A model generated the notes under the pieces. That model saw only the letters and a list, made by a program, of their open reading frames with translations, was not told the DNA's origin and ran no database searches. From CAWINX01 sp963702055 (GTDB lineage Bacteria > Actinomycetota > Thermoleophilia > Solirubrobacterales > 70-9): a stretch of DNA of 64,000 nt. Shown piece by piece: positions 7,663 to 16,042 of this stretch. Where the stretch lies: contig OY969702.1 in assembly GCA_963702055.1 (NCBI GenBank), positions 2,170,001 through 2,234,000 on the forward strand, in the 5' to 3' direction. Position numbers and translations under genes: made by a program. Within the stretch, counting starts at the first letter, position 1, and each line of letters begins with the position of its first letter.

Positions 7663-8070
7663 TCAGGCCGAGGGATCGACGAGCCTGACCCGCGCCGGCT
7701 CGAAATCGCGCCGGTTTAGAGTCGTCACGGCCAAATCGTGAGTGAGCGCGGTCGCGGCGATCAGGCTGTCTTTGATTGACATTGGCCGACCGCGTCGTCG
7801 CAGATCGGCGAGTAGCTGCGCCCAGCGCAGTCCGACTGCCGCATCGAAGGGGAGGCACTGCATCCGGCCGACCCCCCGCTCGAACCAGCGCTCCAGCTCG
7901 GTGCGCCGCGCGCCGCGCGACAGCAGCAAGATGCCGAACCGAATCTCGCCGAGGACGATCGGGTCGACCGCGAGCGATCGCTCGTTGCGACGCAGCCACT
8001 CGATGACGCGGGGATCGGGGTCGGGTTTGGTCGCCTCAGAGAAGACGTTGGCGTCGACGAGGTGCTTCAA
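7663..8070 (-). CDS. vapC: VapC-family PIN ribonuclease toxin
   Basis: This 135-aa PIN-domain protein begins MKHLVDANVFSEATKP, with Asp6 and the acidic residues at GEIRFGI and KDSLIAATAL forming the Mg-binding cluster. TLNRRDFE near the end completes the FitB-like pattern. Such toxins cleave tRNA or rRNA. Its ATG overlaps the antitoxin stop by 4 bases. It is followed closely by boundary repeat R2. Confidence 0.93.
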   Translation of the reverse strand: MKHLVDANVFSEATKPDPDPRVIEWLRRNERSLAVDPIVLGEIRFGILLLSRGARRTELERWFERGVGRMQCLPFDAAVGLRWAQLLADLRRRGRPMSIKDSLIAATALTHDLAVTTLNRRDFEPARVRLVDPSA

Positions 8071-8297
8071 AGCGTCTCGGTCGACTCGGAGTCGACCGAG
8101 ACGAAGTAGCCCTTCTGCGGGCAGTCAAGCAACCAGTCCACCAGGCCTTCGTTGGGCGCCGGCGCCACCCGGCGAAGCCGGTACTCGCCGGCATCAAGGC
8201 GTTCGACCTCGAACTCCTGCCCGGGTGTGATGCCGTCGCGCTGGCGAAGCTCGGCGGGGAGCACTATTTGGCCCTTGGTGGATACGGTCGTTCGCAT
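8067..8297 (-). CDS. vapB: AbrB/VapB-family antitoxin
   Basis: A 76-aa protein with a swapped-hairpin AbrB domain: MRTTVSTKGQIVLPAELRQR, then ITPGQEFEVERL. The C-terminal half (GLVDWLLDCPQKGYF) should occupy the VapC active site. It overlaps vapC by ATGA. A 7-3-7 palindrome immediately upstream is the likely operator for autoregulation. Confidence 0.93.
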   Translation of the reverse strand: MRTTVSTKGQIVLPAELRQRDGITPGQEFEVERLDAGEYRLRRVAPAPNEGLVDWLLDCPQKGYFVSVDSESTETL

Positions 8298-8302
8298 AGG
8301 GC

Positions 8303-8319
8303 GTAAGATATCATCTTAC
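8303..8319 (-). promoter_or_regulatory. vapB operator palindrome
   Basis: GTAAGAT-ATC-ATCTTAC is a perfect inverted repeat 5-22 bases upstream of the vapB ATG. On the coding strand TAAGAT can serve as a -10 box. A VapBC complex would bind here by family precedent; binding is inferred. Confidence 0.7.
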
Positions 8320-8332
8320 AATCAGCGTTATG

Positions 8333-8384
8333 CGGATCGGCCCGAACAATTGCTGCAAAGGCAAGAGCGCAGCGTAATTGTCCG
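8333..8384. repeat. TA-array boundary repeat R3
   Basis: The 52-bp copy GCGGATCGG...AACAATTGCTGCAAAGG...GCGTAATTGTCCGC lies directly against the stop codon of the RCC1 gene. Its ends (CGGACAATT and AATTGTTCG on the minus strand) form an imperfect inverted repeat, so it can fold into a hairpin. Confidence 0.85.
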
Positions 8385-10100
8385 CTACTTGACGACCCGG
8401 AAGCCGAGTGACTGCGGGTCCGAGGTCCCGGCCGCGTTGGTCGCGGTGACGGTCAGCTTGTAGCTGCCAGGCTTGAGCTTCTTCGAGCCGGGGATTCGTC
8501 CCTGGAAAGCGACCCGGTTGGCGCCGGCGTGCCCGGTGAAGTTGAGCGTTCCCGCCCTTAGGGAGCGCTTGCAGGGCCTGTGCCGGCGGTTCTTCCTGGT
8601 CTTCCGACGGCACTTGCCTCTCACCTTGCGCCCCGGCGCCTGGCGGGTGAAGGCGAAGCTCACCTGACCGATCCCGTTGAGGTCGAAGGAGAAGGCGGTG
8701 CCGCGCGGCGGCTTCCGCTTCGGCTTCTTGCCCTTCTTGCGGGCCGCTGAGCGGAGGGAGCTGATCTGGGCGAGTCCGCGCCCCGTCCGCCACTTGCGGT
8801 GGGACTCGCTCAGCCCGCCGACCTCCAGCCCCGCAACCAACGCCAGCGTGTGCGCTCCTCCCGATCCCTGCGAGACGGCGTCGATCGTCGTGCCGGCCGG
8901 GAAGCCGACGGGGGTCGGCGTCGGATTCGGGTTCGCGGTCGAGTTGTTGATCGCGCTGCCCAGCTGCCCGTACTGGTTGTAGCCGAAGGTGAAGAGCTGT
9001 CCGGTCGAGGTGAGCACCATGCTTTGGGCGAAGCCCGTGGCGATCTGGGCGATCGAGCCGTTCGCGCCCGGCAGGGTGATCTGCGCCGGCGTCGGGTTCG
9101 CGGTCTCGGTCCCGTTGTTGGTCGTGTTCCCCAGCTCTCCGTAGCGGTTCCTGCCGAAGGCGTAGAGCTGCCCGGTCGAGGTGAGGATCAGGTTGTGGTT
9201 GCCGCCGGCGACGATCCGGGCGATTGTCCCCGCCGGAAAGCCGATCTGCGTGGGCGTCGGGTTTGCGTTGTCGTTTCCGTTGTTGGTCGTATTGCCCAGC
9301 TGCCCGTAGTTGTTGTCGCCGAACGCGTAGAGCTGGCCGGTCGAGGTGAGCGCCAGGCTGTGGACGTCGCCCGCGGAGATCTGGGTGACAGGGCCGGTCG
9401 CCCCCGGCACGGTGACAAGGGTGGGCGTCGGATTGGGGGTGTTTGTTGCGTTGTTGGTTGCGCTGCCGAGCTCGCCATAGTGGTTGTCGCCGAAGGCGTA
9501 GAGCTGGCCGGTCGAGGTGAGCGCCAGGCTGTGGCCTCCTCCCGCGTCCATCTGGACGACAGGTCCGCTCGCGCCCGGCAGGTCGATCTGAGTCGGGGTG
9601 GGGTTGGCGGTGCCGTTGCCCCCGCTGCCGAGTTCCCCATAGCTGTCGCCGCCGAATCCATAGAGCTGTCCGGTCGAGGTGAGGAACAGGTTGTGACCGC
9701 CACCCGCCGCGATCCGCACCACCTGTCCGTTGACCCCCGACAGGTTGACCTGCGTTGGCGTCGGATAGGGGTTGAGGGTCCCGACGCCATCGGTGCGGCC
9801 CAGTTGCCCCCCGACGTTGTAGCCGAAGGTGAAGAGCTGGCCGGTGGAGGTGAGCACCAGGCTGTGGTTGCTCCCCGTGGCGATCTGGGCGATATGGCCG
9901 CTCGCCCCCGGCAGGCTGATCAGCGCCGGCGTCGGATTCGGAGTGACGGTGCCGCTGTTGGTGGGAATGCCCAGCTGCCCGTACTGGTTGTAGCCGAAGG
10001 CGAATAGCCGGCCACTGGGAGCGGCCACCGCGAGCGGGCCCGACAGAGCGCAGATCGCCAGCGCGACCGGGGCTACGAGGACTGCGCGCCAACGCCCCAT
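8385..10100 (-). CDS. Secreted RCC1-repeat beta-propeller protein
   Basis: A 571-aa protein with a signal peptide (APVALAICALSGPLAVAAP). About seven RCC1 units of 52-54 residues follow, each with LTSTGQL, FG-N-YG-LG and HSL. Seven blades make one complete propeller. The units are unusually alike, pointing to recent duplication or gene conversion. The C-terminal part is a basic linker (KKGKKPKRK) and a beta-sandwich-like region ending GSYKLTVTATNAAGT, often seen in exported actinobacterial proteins. It is not translationally coupled to neighbours. Partner unknown; probably extracellular binding. Confidence 0.85.
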   Translation of the reverse strand: MGRWRAVLVAPVALAICALSGPLAVAAPSGRLFAFGYNQYGQLGIPTNSGTVTPNPTPALISLPGASGHIAQIATGSNHSLVLTSTGQLFTFGYNVGGQLGRTDGVGTLNPYPTPTQVNLSGVNGQVVRIAAGGGHNLFLTSTGQLYGFGGDSYGELGSGGNGTANPTPTQIDLPGASGPVVQMDAGGGHSLALTSTGQLYAFGDNHYGELGSATNNATNTPNPTPTLVTVPGATGPVTQISAGDVHSLALTSTGQLYAFGDNNYGQLGNTTNNGNDNANPTPTQIGFPAGTIARIVAGGNHNLILTSTGQLYAFGRNRYGELGNTTNNGTETANPTPAQITLPGANGSIAQIATGFAQSMVLTSTGQLFTFGYNQYGQLGSAINNSTANPNPTPTPVGFPAGTTIDAVSQGSGGAHTLALVAGLEVGGLSESHRKWRTGRGLAQISSLRSAARKKGKKPKRKPPRGTAFSFDLNGIGQVSFAFTRQAPGRKVRGKCRRKTRKNRRHRPCKRSLRAGTLNFTGHAGANRVAFQGRIPGSKKLKPGSYKLTVTATNAAGTSDPQSLGFRVVK

Positions 10101-10149
10101 CGTGTCCGAGGCTAGCAGGGGCGCTGCCGGCCGATGTGGAGACGCTTGA

Positions 10150-11298
10150 CTACTGAACGACCGGCAGCGGGGTGCCGCTGACCGGGGGCGGCTCGGCCGC
10201 GCCGGGGACCGCCTGCAGGACGGGCAGCTCCTGGGGAGTGGCGGCGATGATGCCGCGGGCCGCCTGGCGGATCGCCTGGGAGGCGGGGGAGTCGGGCTCC
10301 TCGGTGACCAGCGGCGTGCCGTCGTCGGCGTGCTCGCGCAGGGGCTCGGAGAGCGGCACCTTGCCGAGCAGCGGCACGTCGAGCTCGTCGGCGAGCAGCT
10401 GGCCGCCGCCCTCGCCGAAGATGGTGAAGCGCTCGCCGTCGGGGGTGGTGAAGCCGGACATGTTCTCGATCACACCGAGCAGCTCGAGGTCGAATTTGGC
10501 CGCCATCTCGGCGCCGCGCTTGGCGACCGTCTGCGCCGCCGGCTGCGGGGTGGTCACCATCACGAATTTGGCCTGAGGGAGCAGCTGGGCCAGGGTCATC
10601 GAGACATCGCCCGTACCCGGCGGTAGGTCGAGCAGCAGGTACTCCAGCTCTCCCCAGGCGACGTCCTCGAGGAACTGCTGGATCGCCTTGTGGAGCATCG
10701 GGCCGCGCCAGACGACCGCCGCGTTCTCCTCGACGAAGAAGCCGATCGACATCACCTTGACGCCGCTCGGCGTCTCCAACGGCAGGATCTTGCGCTCGGC
10801 GTTGACGTCGGGTTTGCCGCCGACGCCGAGCATGCGCGGGATCGAGTAGCCGTAGACGTCGCAGTCGAGCGCCCCGGCCGGGTGTCCCTCGGCGGTCAGC
10901 GCCGCCGCCAGGTTGGCGGTCATCGTCGACTTGCCGACGCCGCCCTTGCCCGAGGCGACGCAGATCACGTTCTTGACCTGGGCGAGCGCGCCCTGCGGCA
11001 GCTTGCCGCGCCCCAGCGTTTTCTGGAGGTCGCCTTTCTCCTCGTCGCTGAGGACGTCGAAGCCGACCTCGACCCCGGTCACGCCCTCCAGCTCGCCGAC
11101 CTGCTGCGCCACCGCCTGCTGGAAGTGGCCGCGAATCGGGCAGCCCGCGGTGGTCAGGGAGACGACGACCGCGACCCGGCCGTCCTCGCCGACCTCGATC
11201 GAGCGCACCATGCCCAGCTCGACGATCGAGCGGCGCAGCTCCGGGTCGATGACCGCGCGGAGCTTCTCGGTGATCTGGTCCTGGGTCGGGAGGGCCAC
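10150..11298 (-). CDS. mrp: Mrp/ApbC-family P-loop ATPase, Fe-S cluster carrier
   Basis: The 382-aa protein has an N-terminal MIP18 (DUF59) domain of about 95 residues with Cys53 (TTAGCPIRG), then a deviant Walker A (SGKGGVGKST, residues 116-125), DCDVYGYSIPRM and LLLDLPPGTGDVS. The family transfers Fe-S clusters to apoproteins in the cytosol. The CPxC pair expected after IENMSGF is replaced by TTPDGE, so the dimer-bridging cluster site seen in E. coli ApbC is missing. A Pro-rich tail is extra. It is divergent from the secreted-protein gene at 11376. Confidence 0.93.
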   Translation of the reverse strand: MALPTQDQITEKLRAVIDPELRRSIVELGMVRSIEVGEDGRVAVVVSLTTAGCPIRGHFQQAVAQQVGELEGVTGVEVGFDVLSDEEKGDLQKTLGRGKLPQGALAQVKNVICVASGKGGVGKSTMTANLAAALTAEGHPAGALDCDVYGYSIPRMLGVGGKPDVNAERKILPLETPSGVKVMSIGFFVEENAAVVWRGPMLHKAIQQFLEDVAWGELEYLLLDLPPGTGDVSMTLAQLLPQAKFVMVTTPQPAAQTVAKRGAEMAAKFDLELLGVIENMSGFTTPDGERFTIFGEGGGQLLADELDVPLLGKVPLSEPLREHADDGTPLVTEEPDSPASQAIRQAARGIIAATPQELPVLQAVPGAAEPPPVSGTPLPVVQ

Positions 11299-11375
11299 GA
11301 ACTTTCATTCTAGGGGGGAGAGAATTCGCCGCCCGCAGATTGACCCCTCAGATGGAGTCAATCGAAGGAGGACTG

Positions 11376-13640
11376 ATGTCGGGTACGCGCGGTGGGATCG
11401 GCCGGATCGTCGCGATGGGGATCGGGTTGGCCGTCGCCCTGCTGCTGCTGGCGGCGGGCGAGGCGAAGGCGGGCAAGTACGAGGTCGCCCAGTGCGGCTG
11501 GGGAGTTGGCGCCGACGCCGACTGGGCCGACACCACCGGCGGCCAGAAGTTCCGCGCCGGCTCCTACTGCGTGCCCCCTCCCGGCAGCGGCGCCTTCGAC
11601 GGCATCTACATGAAGAGCCTCACCGCCGCCGGGTACACGAGCGTCGGCGGCACCCAGTTCGCGCGCTGGCGCTGGACGGCGCCCCCCGGCACCGGCATCA
11701 CCAAAGTCCGCGGCACCTGGTGGCACGTCCTGCACGACGGGATGCGGCAGCGGCTCGGCGGCGTCGACGGCGGCGGCAACTTCAACATGTTCGCCGAGGC
11801 GACCGGCACCGACACCGCCCTGCGCGACTTCGTCACCGGCTTCTCCTCGCCGATGGCTGCCTTCCAGGACCGGTTGCTCTGCGCCAAATCGGAGGGCAAG
11901 TGGTGCAGCTATGACCCCGCCTCCTGGTCGGCGCTGCGGGCCCTGACGCTGACGATCGAGGACGACGCCGGGCCGGCGGCCGGGATCGGCGGCGAGCTGA
12001 CCGCGGGCGGTTGGCGGCGCGGCGGCCAGGGCATCCAGGTCTGGGGCAGCGACACCGGCGCCGGCATCCGCTACGGCGAGACGACGCTCGATGGCAACCG
12101 CGTCGCGCTCACCGAGTACAACTGCGCCAAGACGATGATCGGCGGCGAGTGGCTGGGCACCCGGATGCGCCCCTGCGACACCGGCGTCTCCGCCTCCCAG
12201 TCGGTCGCCACCACCACCTTCAGCGACGGGCCCCACGCGCTCGCCCACTGCGTCACCGACTTCGCCGGCAACGTCGGCTGCACGCCCGGGCAGACCGTGC
12301 TGATCGACAACAACGCCCCCGCCCACGTCCGCGACCTGGCCCTCGCCGGCGGCGAGGGCTGGCGCCGCGTCAACGACTTCGACCTCGGCTGGACCAACCC
12401 CGACCAGGGCCCGGCCAGCCCGGTCGGCGGCGCCCTCTGGCGGATCACCGGCCCCGCCGGCTACGACACCGGGGTCCAGTTCGCGGGCGGGCGCGGTCTC
12501 GCGGCGTTGAGCGATCTCCAGGTGCCCGGCCCGGGCGCCTACTCGCTCCAGGTCTGGCTGCGCGACGAGGCCGGCAACGACGCCCCCGCCACCGCGACCG
12601 CGATGCCGCTGCGCTTCGACGACGTCGCCCCGGGGGTCGCCTTCGAGGCGACGGCGGAGACGGGCGTGCCCGCGCAGCTGCAGGCCGACGTCTTCGACGC
12701 CCACTCCGGTCCCGCCGGCGGGACGATTTTCTACCGGCGGATCGACTCCTCCGACTGGACCGAGCTGCCGACCAAACTCCAGCCCGGCGCCTCTGCGGAC
12801 ACGGCGACGCTGGTCGCCCGCGTCCCGGTCGACGATCTCGACCCCGGCGTCTACCTCTTCCGCGCCGATGCCGTCGACGGGGCGGGCAACGTCGCCTCGA
12901 CCACGCGGCGCTCCGACGGCACCGAGATGGCGGCCCGCCGGCCGGCGGCGAACGCCGGCGGTGGGAGCCAGGGATCGGCCTCCTCTGCGCGGAACGCGAC
13001 CCGGATCGTCGCCAGGCTGCGCCGCGGCAACCATCTCCGCTCCGACCTGACCGTCCCCTTCGGCGCCGGCGCCACCCTCACCGGGCGCCTCACCCGCGCC
13101 GACGGCGCCGGCCTCGCCGGTCGCGACCTGCGGGTTATCCAGCGCCCCTCCTCCGGCGCGATCGCCAGGCCGAGCGCCATCGCCGTCCGCACCGGCCCGG
13201 CGGGCGGTTTCCACCTCAACCTGCGCCCCGGTCCCTCGCGCCGCGTCGTCGTCGCCTTTCCGGGGGAGGCGGGGCTGGACCAGGCGACCCAGGCGCCGCT
13301 CGGCCTGCGGGTGCGCACCGGCGTCGCCCTGCGCGCCAAGCCACGCGCCCTGCGCACCGGCAGGGCGCTGCGGCTCTCCGGTCGGGTCAGCGCCCGCGGC
13401 GCCCCCGTCCCCCAACGCGGCAAGCTGGTCGCGATCCAGTACTTCGAGTCGAGGACGCGTCGCTGGCGCCCGGTCCTCGTCACCCACACCGACTTCCTCG
13501 GCCGCTTCCACGCCCGCTACCGCTTCCGCTACGTCACCGGCACTGCCCGGATCAGGCTGCGGGCGATCGCCCTCGCCGAGGAGCGCTGGCCCTACGCCCC
13601 CGGCGCCTCCCGCCCGGTGCTCGTCCGCGTCCACGGCTGA
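11376..13640 (+). CDS. Large exported protein with Ig-like domains
   Basis: A 754-aa protein from ATG 11376, which has GAAGGAGG 6-13 bases upstream. A signal peptide (IVAMGIGLAVALLLLAAGEAKA) is followed by a Cys-containing N-terminal domain of about 190 residues (CGWGVGADADWADTTGG). Repeated Ig-like/bacterial strands follow (FSDGPHALAHCVTDFAGNVGC, AYSLQVWLRDEAGND, FRADAVDGAGNVAST), then a basic C-terminal region with carboxypeptidase-regulatory-like folds (TLTGRLTRADGAGLAG, RLSGRVSARGAPV). It resembles exported proteins common in Solirubrobacterales. No enzymatic motif is visible. A surface or matrix role is inferred. Confidence 0.75.
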   Translation: MSGTRGGIGRIVAMGIGLAVALLLLAAGEAKAGKYEVAQCGWGVGADADWADTTGGQKFRAGSYCVPPPGSGAFDGIYMKSLTAAGYTSVGGTQFARWRWTAPPGTGITKVRGTWWHVLHDGMRQRLGGVDGGGNFNMFAEATGTDTALRDFVTGFSSPMAAFQDRLLCAKSEGKWCSYDPASWSALRALTLTIEDDAGPAAGIGGELTAGGWRRGGQGIQVWGSDTGAGIRYGETTLDGNRVALTEYNCAKTMIGGEWLGTRMRPCDTGVSASQSVATTTFSDGPHALAHCVTDFAGNVGCTPGQTVLIDNNAPAHVRDLALAGGEGWRRVNDFDLGWTNPDQGPASPVGGALWRITGPAGYDTGVQFAGGRGLAALSDLQVPGPGAYSLQVWLRDEAGNDAPATATAMPLRFDDVAPGVAFEATAETGVPAQLQADVFDAHSGPAGGTIFYRRIDSSDWTELPTKLQPGASADTATLVARVPVDDLDPGVYLFRADAVDGAGNVASTTRRSDGTEMAARRPAANAGGGSQGSASSARNATRIVARLRRGNHLRSDLTVPFGAGATLTGRLTRADGAGLAGRDLRVIQRPSSGAIARPSAIAVRTGPAGGFHLNLRPGPSRRVVVAFPGEAGLDQATQAPLGLRVRTGVALRAKPRALRTGRALRLSGRVSARGAPVPQRGKLVAIQYFESRTRRWRPVLVTHTDFLGRFHARYRFRYVTGTARIRLRAIALAEERWPYAPGASRPVLVRVHG

Positions 13641-13653
13641 TCGCCCCGTCATG

Positions 13654-13700
13654 TTCCGCTGTTCCTTTGCCGGGCATAGAGGGGTAAAGGAACAGCGGAA
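13654..13700. terminator. Hairpin with CATAGA loop
   Basis: Arms TTCCGCTGTTCCTTT (13654-13668) and AAAGGAACAGCGGAA (13686-13700) are perfectly paired, and GCC/GGGGT extends the stem. The loop GGGCATAGA matches the loops at 24863 and 24922. It lies 13 bases after the exported-protein stop and 28 bases before the cyclophilin start. Confidence 0.8.
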
Positions 13701-13728
13701 CGGGGAGGGTCGGTAGGGTTCGAGCCCG

Positions 13729-14217
13729 ATGTCGCGCGCCACCCTCCACACCACCGCCGGGCAGATCGTGCTCGAGCTGCACGACGAGGACGCGCCGAAG
13801 ACGGTCGAGAACTTCCGCAAGCTCGCGACCGACGGCTTCTACGACGACCTCGTCTTCCACCGCGTCATCCCCGACTTCATGATCCAGGGCGGCTGCCCGG
13901 AGGGGACGGGAAGCGGCGGTCCCGGCTACACCTTCGAGGACGAGTTCAACGACCACAAGATCGTCCGCGGCGCCCTGGCGATGGCCAACGCCGGCCCCAA
14001 CACCAACGGCTCCCAGTTCTTCATCGTCACCACCGACGCGGCGCCCTGGCTCGACGGCAAGCACACCGTCTTCGGCGAGGTCCTCGAGGGGATGGAGGCG
14101 GTCGTCGCGATCGAGGGCACTCCCACCGACGCCTCAGACCGACCGCTCGAGCCGCAGACGATCGAGCGGATCGAACTCGACGAAGACACCGCCGGCGACG
14201 CCGTCGAAGACGAGTAG
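13729..14217 (+). CDS. Cyclophilin-type peptidyl-prolyl cis-trans isomerase
   Basis: This 162-aa protein shows the cyclophilin active-site run FHRVIPDFMIQGG, then MANAGPNTNGSQFFI and WLDGKHTVFGEV. It catalyses proline isomerisation during protein folding. It lacks a signal peptide, so it is cytosolic. An acidic tail (DEDTAGDAVEDE) is extra. The ATG at 13729 directly precedes the first beta strand. It is flanked on both sides by long hairpins and looks monocistronic. Confidence 0.96.
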   Translation: MSRATLHTTAGQIVLELHDEDAPKTVENFRKLATDGFYDDLVFHRVIPDFMIQGGCPEGTGSGGPGYTFEDEFNDHKIVRGALAMANAGPNTNGSQFFIVTTDAAPWLDGKHTVFGEVLEGMEAVVAIEGTPTDASDRPLEPQTIERIELDEDTAGDAVEDE

Positions 14218-14230
14218 CGCCCGCGAACGC

Positions 14231-14276
14231 CGAGTGTCGCGTTGATGACCCCATAGGGTCATAAAGGCGACACTCG
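14231..14276. terminator. Bidirectional hairpin between convergent genes
   Basis: CGAGTGTCGC (14231-14240) pairs with GCGACACTCG (14267-14276). Inner ATGACCC/GGGTCAT arms close on a CATA loop. It lies between the cyclophilin stop and the convergent oxidase stop at 14283, so it can end both transcripts. Confidence 0.8.
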
Positions 14277-14282
14277 ATCCTG

Positions 14283-15440
14283 CTACTCGGCCAGCGCCTC
14301 CGGCCCCAGGTCTCCCGGCCGGGTGTGCCCGCTCAGCGCCATCGTCAGGTCCAGCTCGGCGAGCAGCATCCGCAGCACCGCCTCGACCCCGGCCTCGCCG
14401 CCCAGCGCCAGCCCCCACAGGTAGGGACGCCCGACCAGCACCGCGTCGGCCCCCAGCGCCAGCGCCTTGAAGACGTCGGCGCCGCCGCGCACGCCGCTGT
14501 CGAGCAGCACCGCGGCCCGCTCGCCCACCGCCTCGACCACCCCCGGCAGCGCCTCCAGCGAGGCGATCGCCCCGTCGATCTGGCGCCCGCCGTGGTTGGA
14601 GACGACGACGCCGTCGGCGCCGCGCTTGACCGCCTCGCGGGCGTCGTCGGGGTGGAGGACCCCCTTGACGACGATCGGCAGCGAGGTCATCTCGCGCAGC
14701 TGCGCCAGCTTCTCCCAGGTCAGCGAGGGGTTGACGTAGACGCCGACGTAGTGGCCGGTCGCCGCCCCCTGGTCCTCCTCGGGCGTTTTCTCCAGCTGCG
14801 AGCGGAAGACCGGGTCCTGGAAGAAGTTGGCGTTGCCGATCCCCTCCAGGAAGGGCAGCCATGCCTGCTGTAGGTCGCGCGGCTTCCAGCCCGGGATGAA
14901 GGTGTCGACGGTGAGTACGATCGCCCCGTAGCCGGCCGCCTCGGCGCGGCGCACGAAGCTGGCGGCGATCTCGTCGTCGGCGGGCCAGTAGAGCTGGAAC
15001 CAGCGCGGCCCCTCGCCGCTCGCGGCGGCGATCTCCTCCAGCGTCGCGTGCGAGGCGTTGCTGGCGATCAGCGGCAGCCCGACCCGCGCCGCCGCCCGCG
15101 CCGTCCCCGGCTCGCCGTCGGCATGGACGATCTTGTGGATCCCGATCGGCGCCAGCATCACCGGTGCCGGCATCGCCGTCCCCAGCACCGTGGTCGAGAG
15201 GTCGCGCGCGGCGACGTCGCGCATCATCCGCGGCACGATCCGTCGCCGCCGGAACGCCTCCAGGTTGGCCCGCATCGTGTCCTCGCCGCCGGCCCCGGCA
15301 AAGACGTAGGCCGCGGCGCGCTCGTCCATCGCCTCGGCCGCGGCCGCCTCCAGCTCGGCCACCGACACCGGCACCTCGGGCCGCTTGCCGATCAGCCCGT
15401 TGACGTAGATCTCGCGGAAGTAGTCGCCGAAGTCGGTCAC
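14283..15440 (-). CDS. FMN-dependent alpha-hydroxy-acid oxidase (lactate 2-monooxygenase-like)
   Basis: The 385-aa TIM-barrel enzyme has MLAPIGIHKIVHADGE (FMN side), WFQLYW, and the catalytic block SNHGGRQID (281-289) with the active-site His and substrate Arg. LDSGVRGGADVFKALALGA and VLVGRPYLWG follow for phosphate binding. These enzymes oxidise L-lactate or similar 2-hydroxy acids. Overall similarity of motif order is to lactate 2-monooxygenases and LldD; the exact substrate cannot be told. It is 12 bases downstream of a PadR regulator and likely co-transcribed with it. Confidence 0.92.
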   Translation of the reverse strand: MTDFGDYFREIYVNGLIGKRPEVPVSVAELEAAAAEAMDERAAAYVFAGAGGEDTMRANLEAFRRRRIVPRMMRDVAARDLSTTVLGTAMPAPVMLAPIGIHKIVHADGEPGTARAAARVGLPLIASNASHATLEEIAAASGEGPRWFQLYWPADDEIAASFVRRAEAAGYGAIVLTVDTFIPGWKPRDLQQAWLPFLEGIGNANFFQDPVFRSQLEKTPEEDQGAATGHYVGVYVNPSLTWEKLAQLREMTSLPIVVKGVLHPDDAREAVKRGADGVVVSNHGGRQIDGAIASLEALPGVVEAVGERAAVLLDSGVRGGADVFKALALGADAVLVGRPYLWGLALGGEAGVEAVLRMLLAELDLTMALSGHTRPGDLGPEALAE

Positions 15441-15452
15441 CGCGGCGAGACG

Positions 15453-15977
15453 CTACCGCTCGCCCGCCAGCCGCGACCACCAGCGCACCGCCTCGCGCTC
15501 GAAGGTCACGCCGATCTCCAGCGAGAGCCGCATCCCGTCGGGGATCTCGCCCCCCAGCAGCCCGGAGAGCTTCTGCATCTCCTCGTAGCGCGCCAGCCGC
15601 TCGCGGTGGGCGGGGAGCTGCGCCTTGGCCAGCGCCTTCGGGTCGGCCCCGAAGAAGAGCTTCAGCAGCGCCGGATCGCGCAGCTCGGCCATCTCGTCGG
15701 TGGGCTCGGCGACCCACTCGCCCAGCGCCTCGCGCCCTTTCGCGGTCACCTTGTAGTGCTTGCGCCGCCGCCCGCCCTCCTCGCGCCGCTCGCTCAGGTA
15801 CCCCGCCTTGGCCAGCCGCTCGGGCTCGGAGTAGAGCTGCGCGTGGGGGACCGACCAGAAGTCGCCGAGCGCCAGGGCGACGTACTGCTTCAGGTCGTAC
15901 GGGGTCCCTTCGCCGGCCCGCTCGAGCAGGCCGAGGACGATGTAGGAGGTGGGGGTGAGGCGGATCTCGTTTGACAT
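15453..15977 (-). CDS. PadR-family transcriptional regulator
   Basis: A 174-aa protein with a PadR winged helix (LTPTSYIVLGLLERAGEG-PYDLKQ, then HAQLYSEPERLAKAGYL, then GRRRKHYKVTAKGREAL) and a long C-terminal dimerisation helix region. PadR proteins usually repress genes for phenolic acid or drug stress and are released by ligands. It precedes the FMN oxidase with a 12-base gap, and its start is 66 bases from the divergent secreted-protein gene; both are candidate targets. Confidence 0.93.
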   Translation of the reverse strand: MSNEIRLTPTSYIVLGLLERAGEGTPYDLKQYVALALGDFWSVPHAQLYSEPERLAKAGYLSERREEGGRRRKHYKVTAKGREALGEWVAEPTDEMAELRDPALLKLFFGADPKALAKAQLPAHRERLARYEEMQKLSGLLGGEIPDGMRLSLEIGVTFEREAVRWWSRLAGER

Positions 15978-16042
15978 CGGCGCTCAGCGAACAGTATGTT
16001 GTGGACCGTCTTTTTTGGAGTTTCTGCCGGGGAGGGATTGAG

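Noticed and set aside
6857..8384. R1-R3 as canonical integron attC sites
   Set aside because: No GTTRRRY/RYYYAAC core pair was found in any copy and no integrase is in the window, so only a cassette-like arrangement is claimed.
8903..9990. Regular near-repeats spaced by about 160 bases (CRISPR-like spacing)
   Set aside because: They are the coding repeats of the RCC1 blades, in frame, with spacers that are also coding and similar.
11358..13820. 820-aa antisense open frame across the exported protein at 11.4-13.6 kb
   Set aside because: Shadow frame with repetitive Gly/Ala/Asp/Arg content and no ribosome site; the plus-strand gene has a signal peptide and ribosome site.
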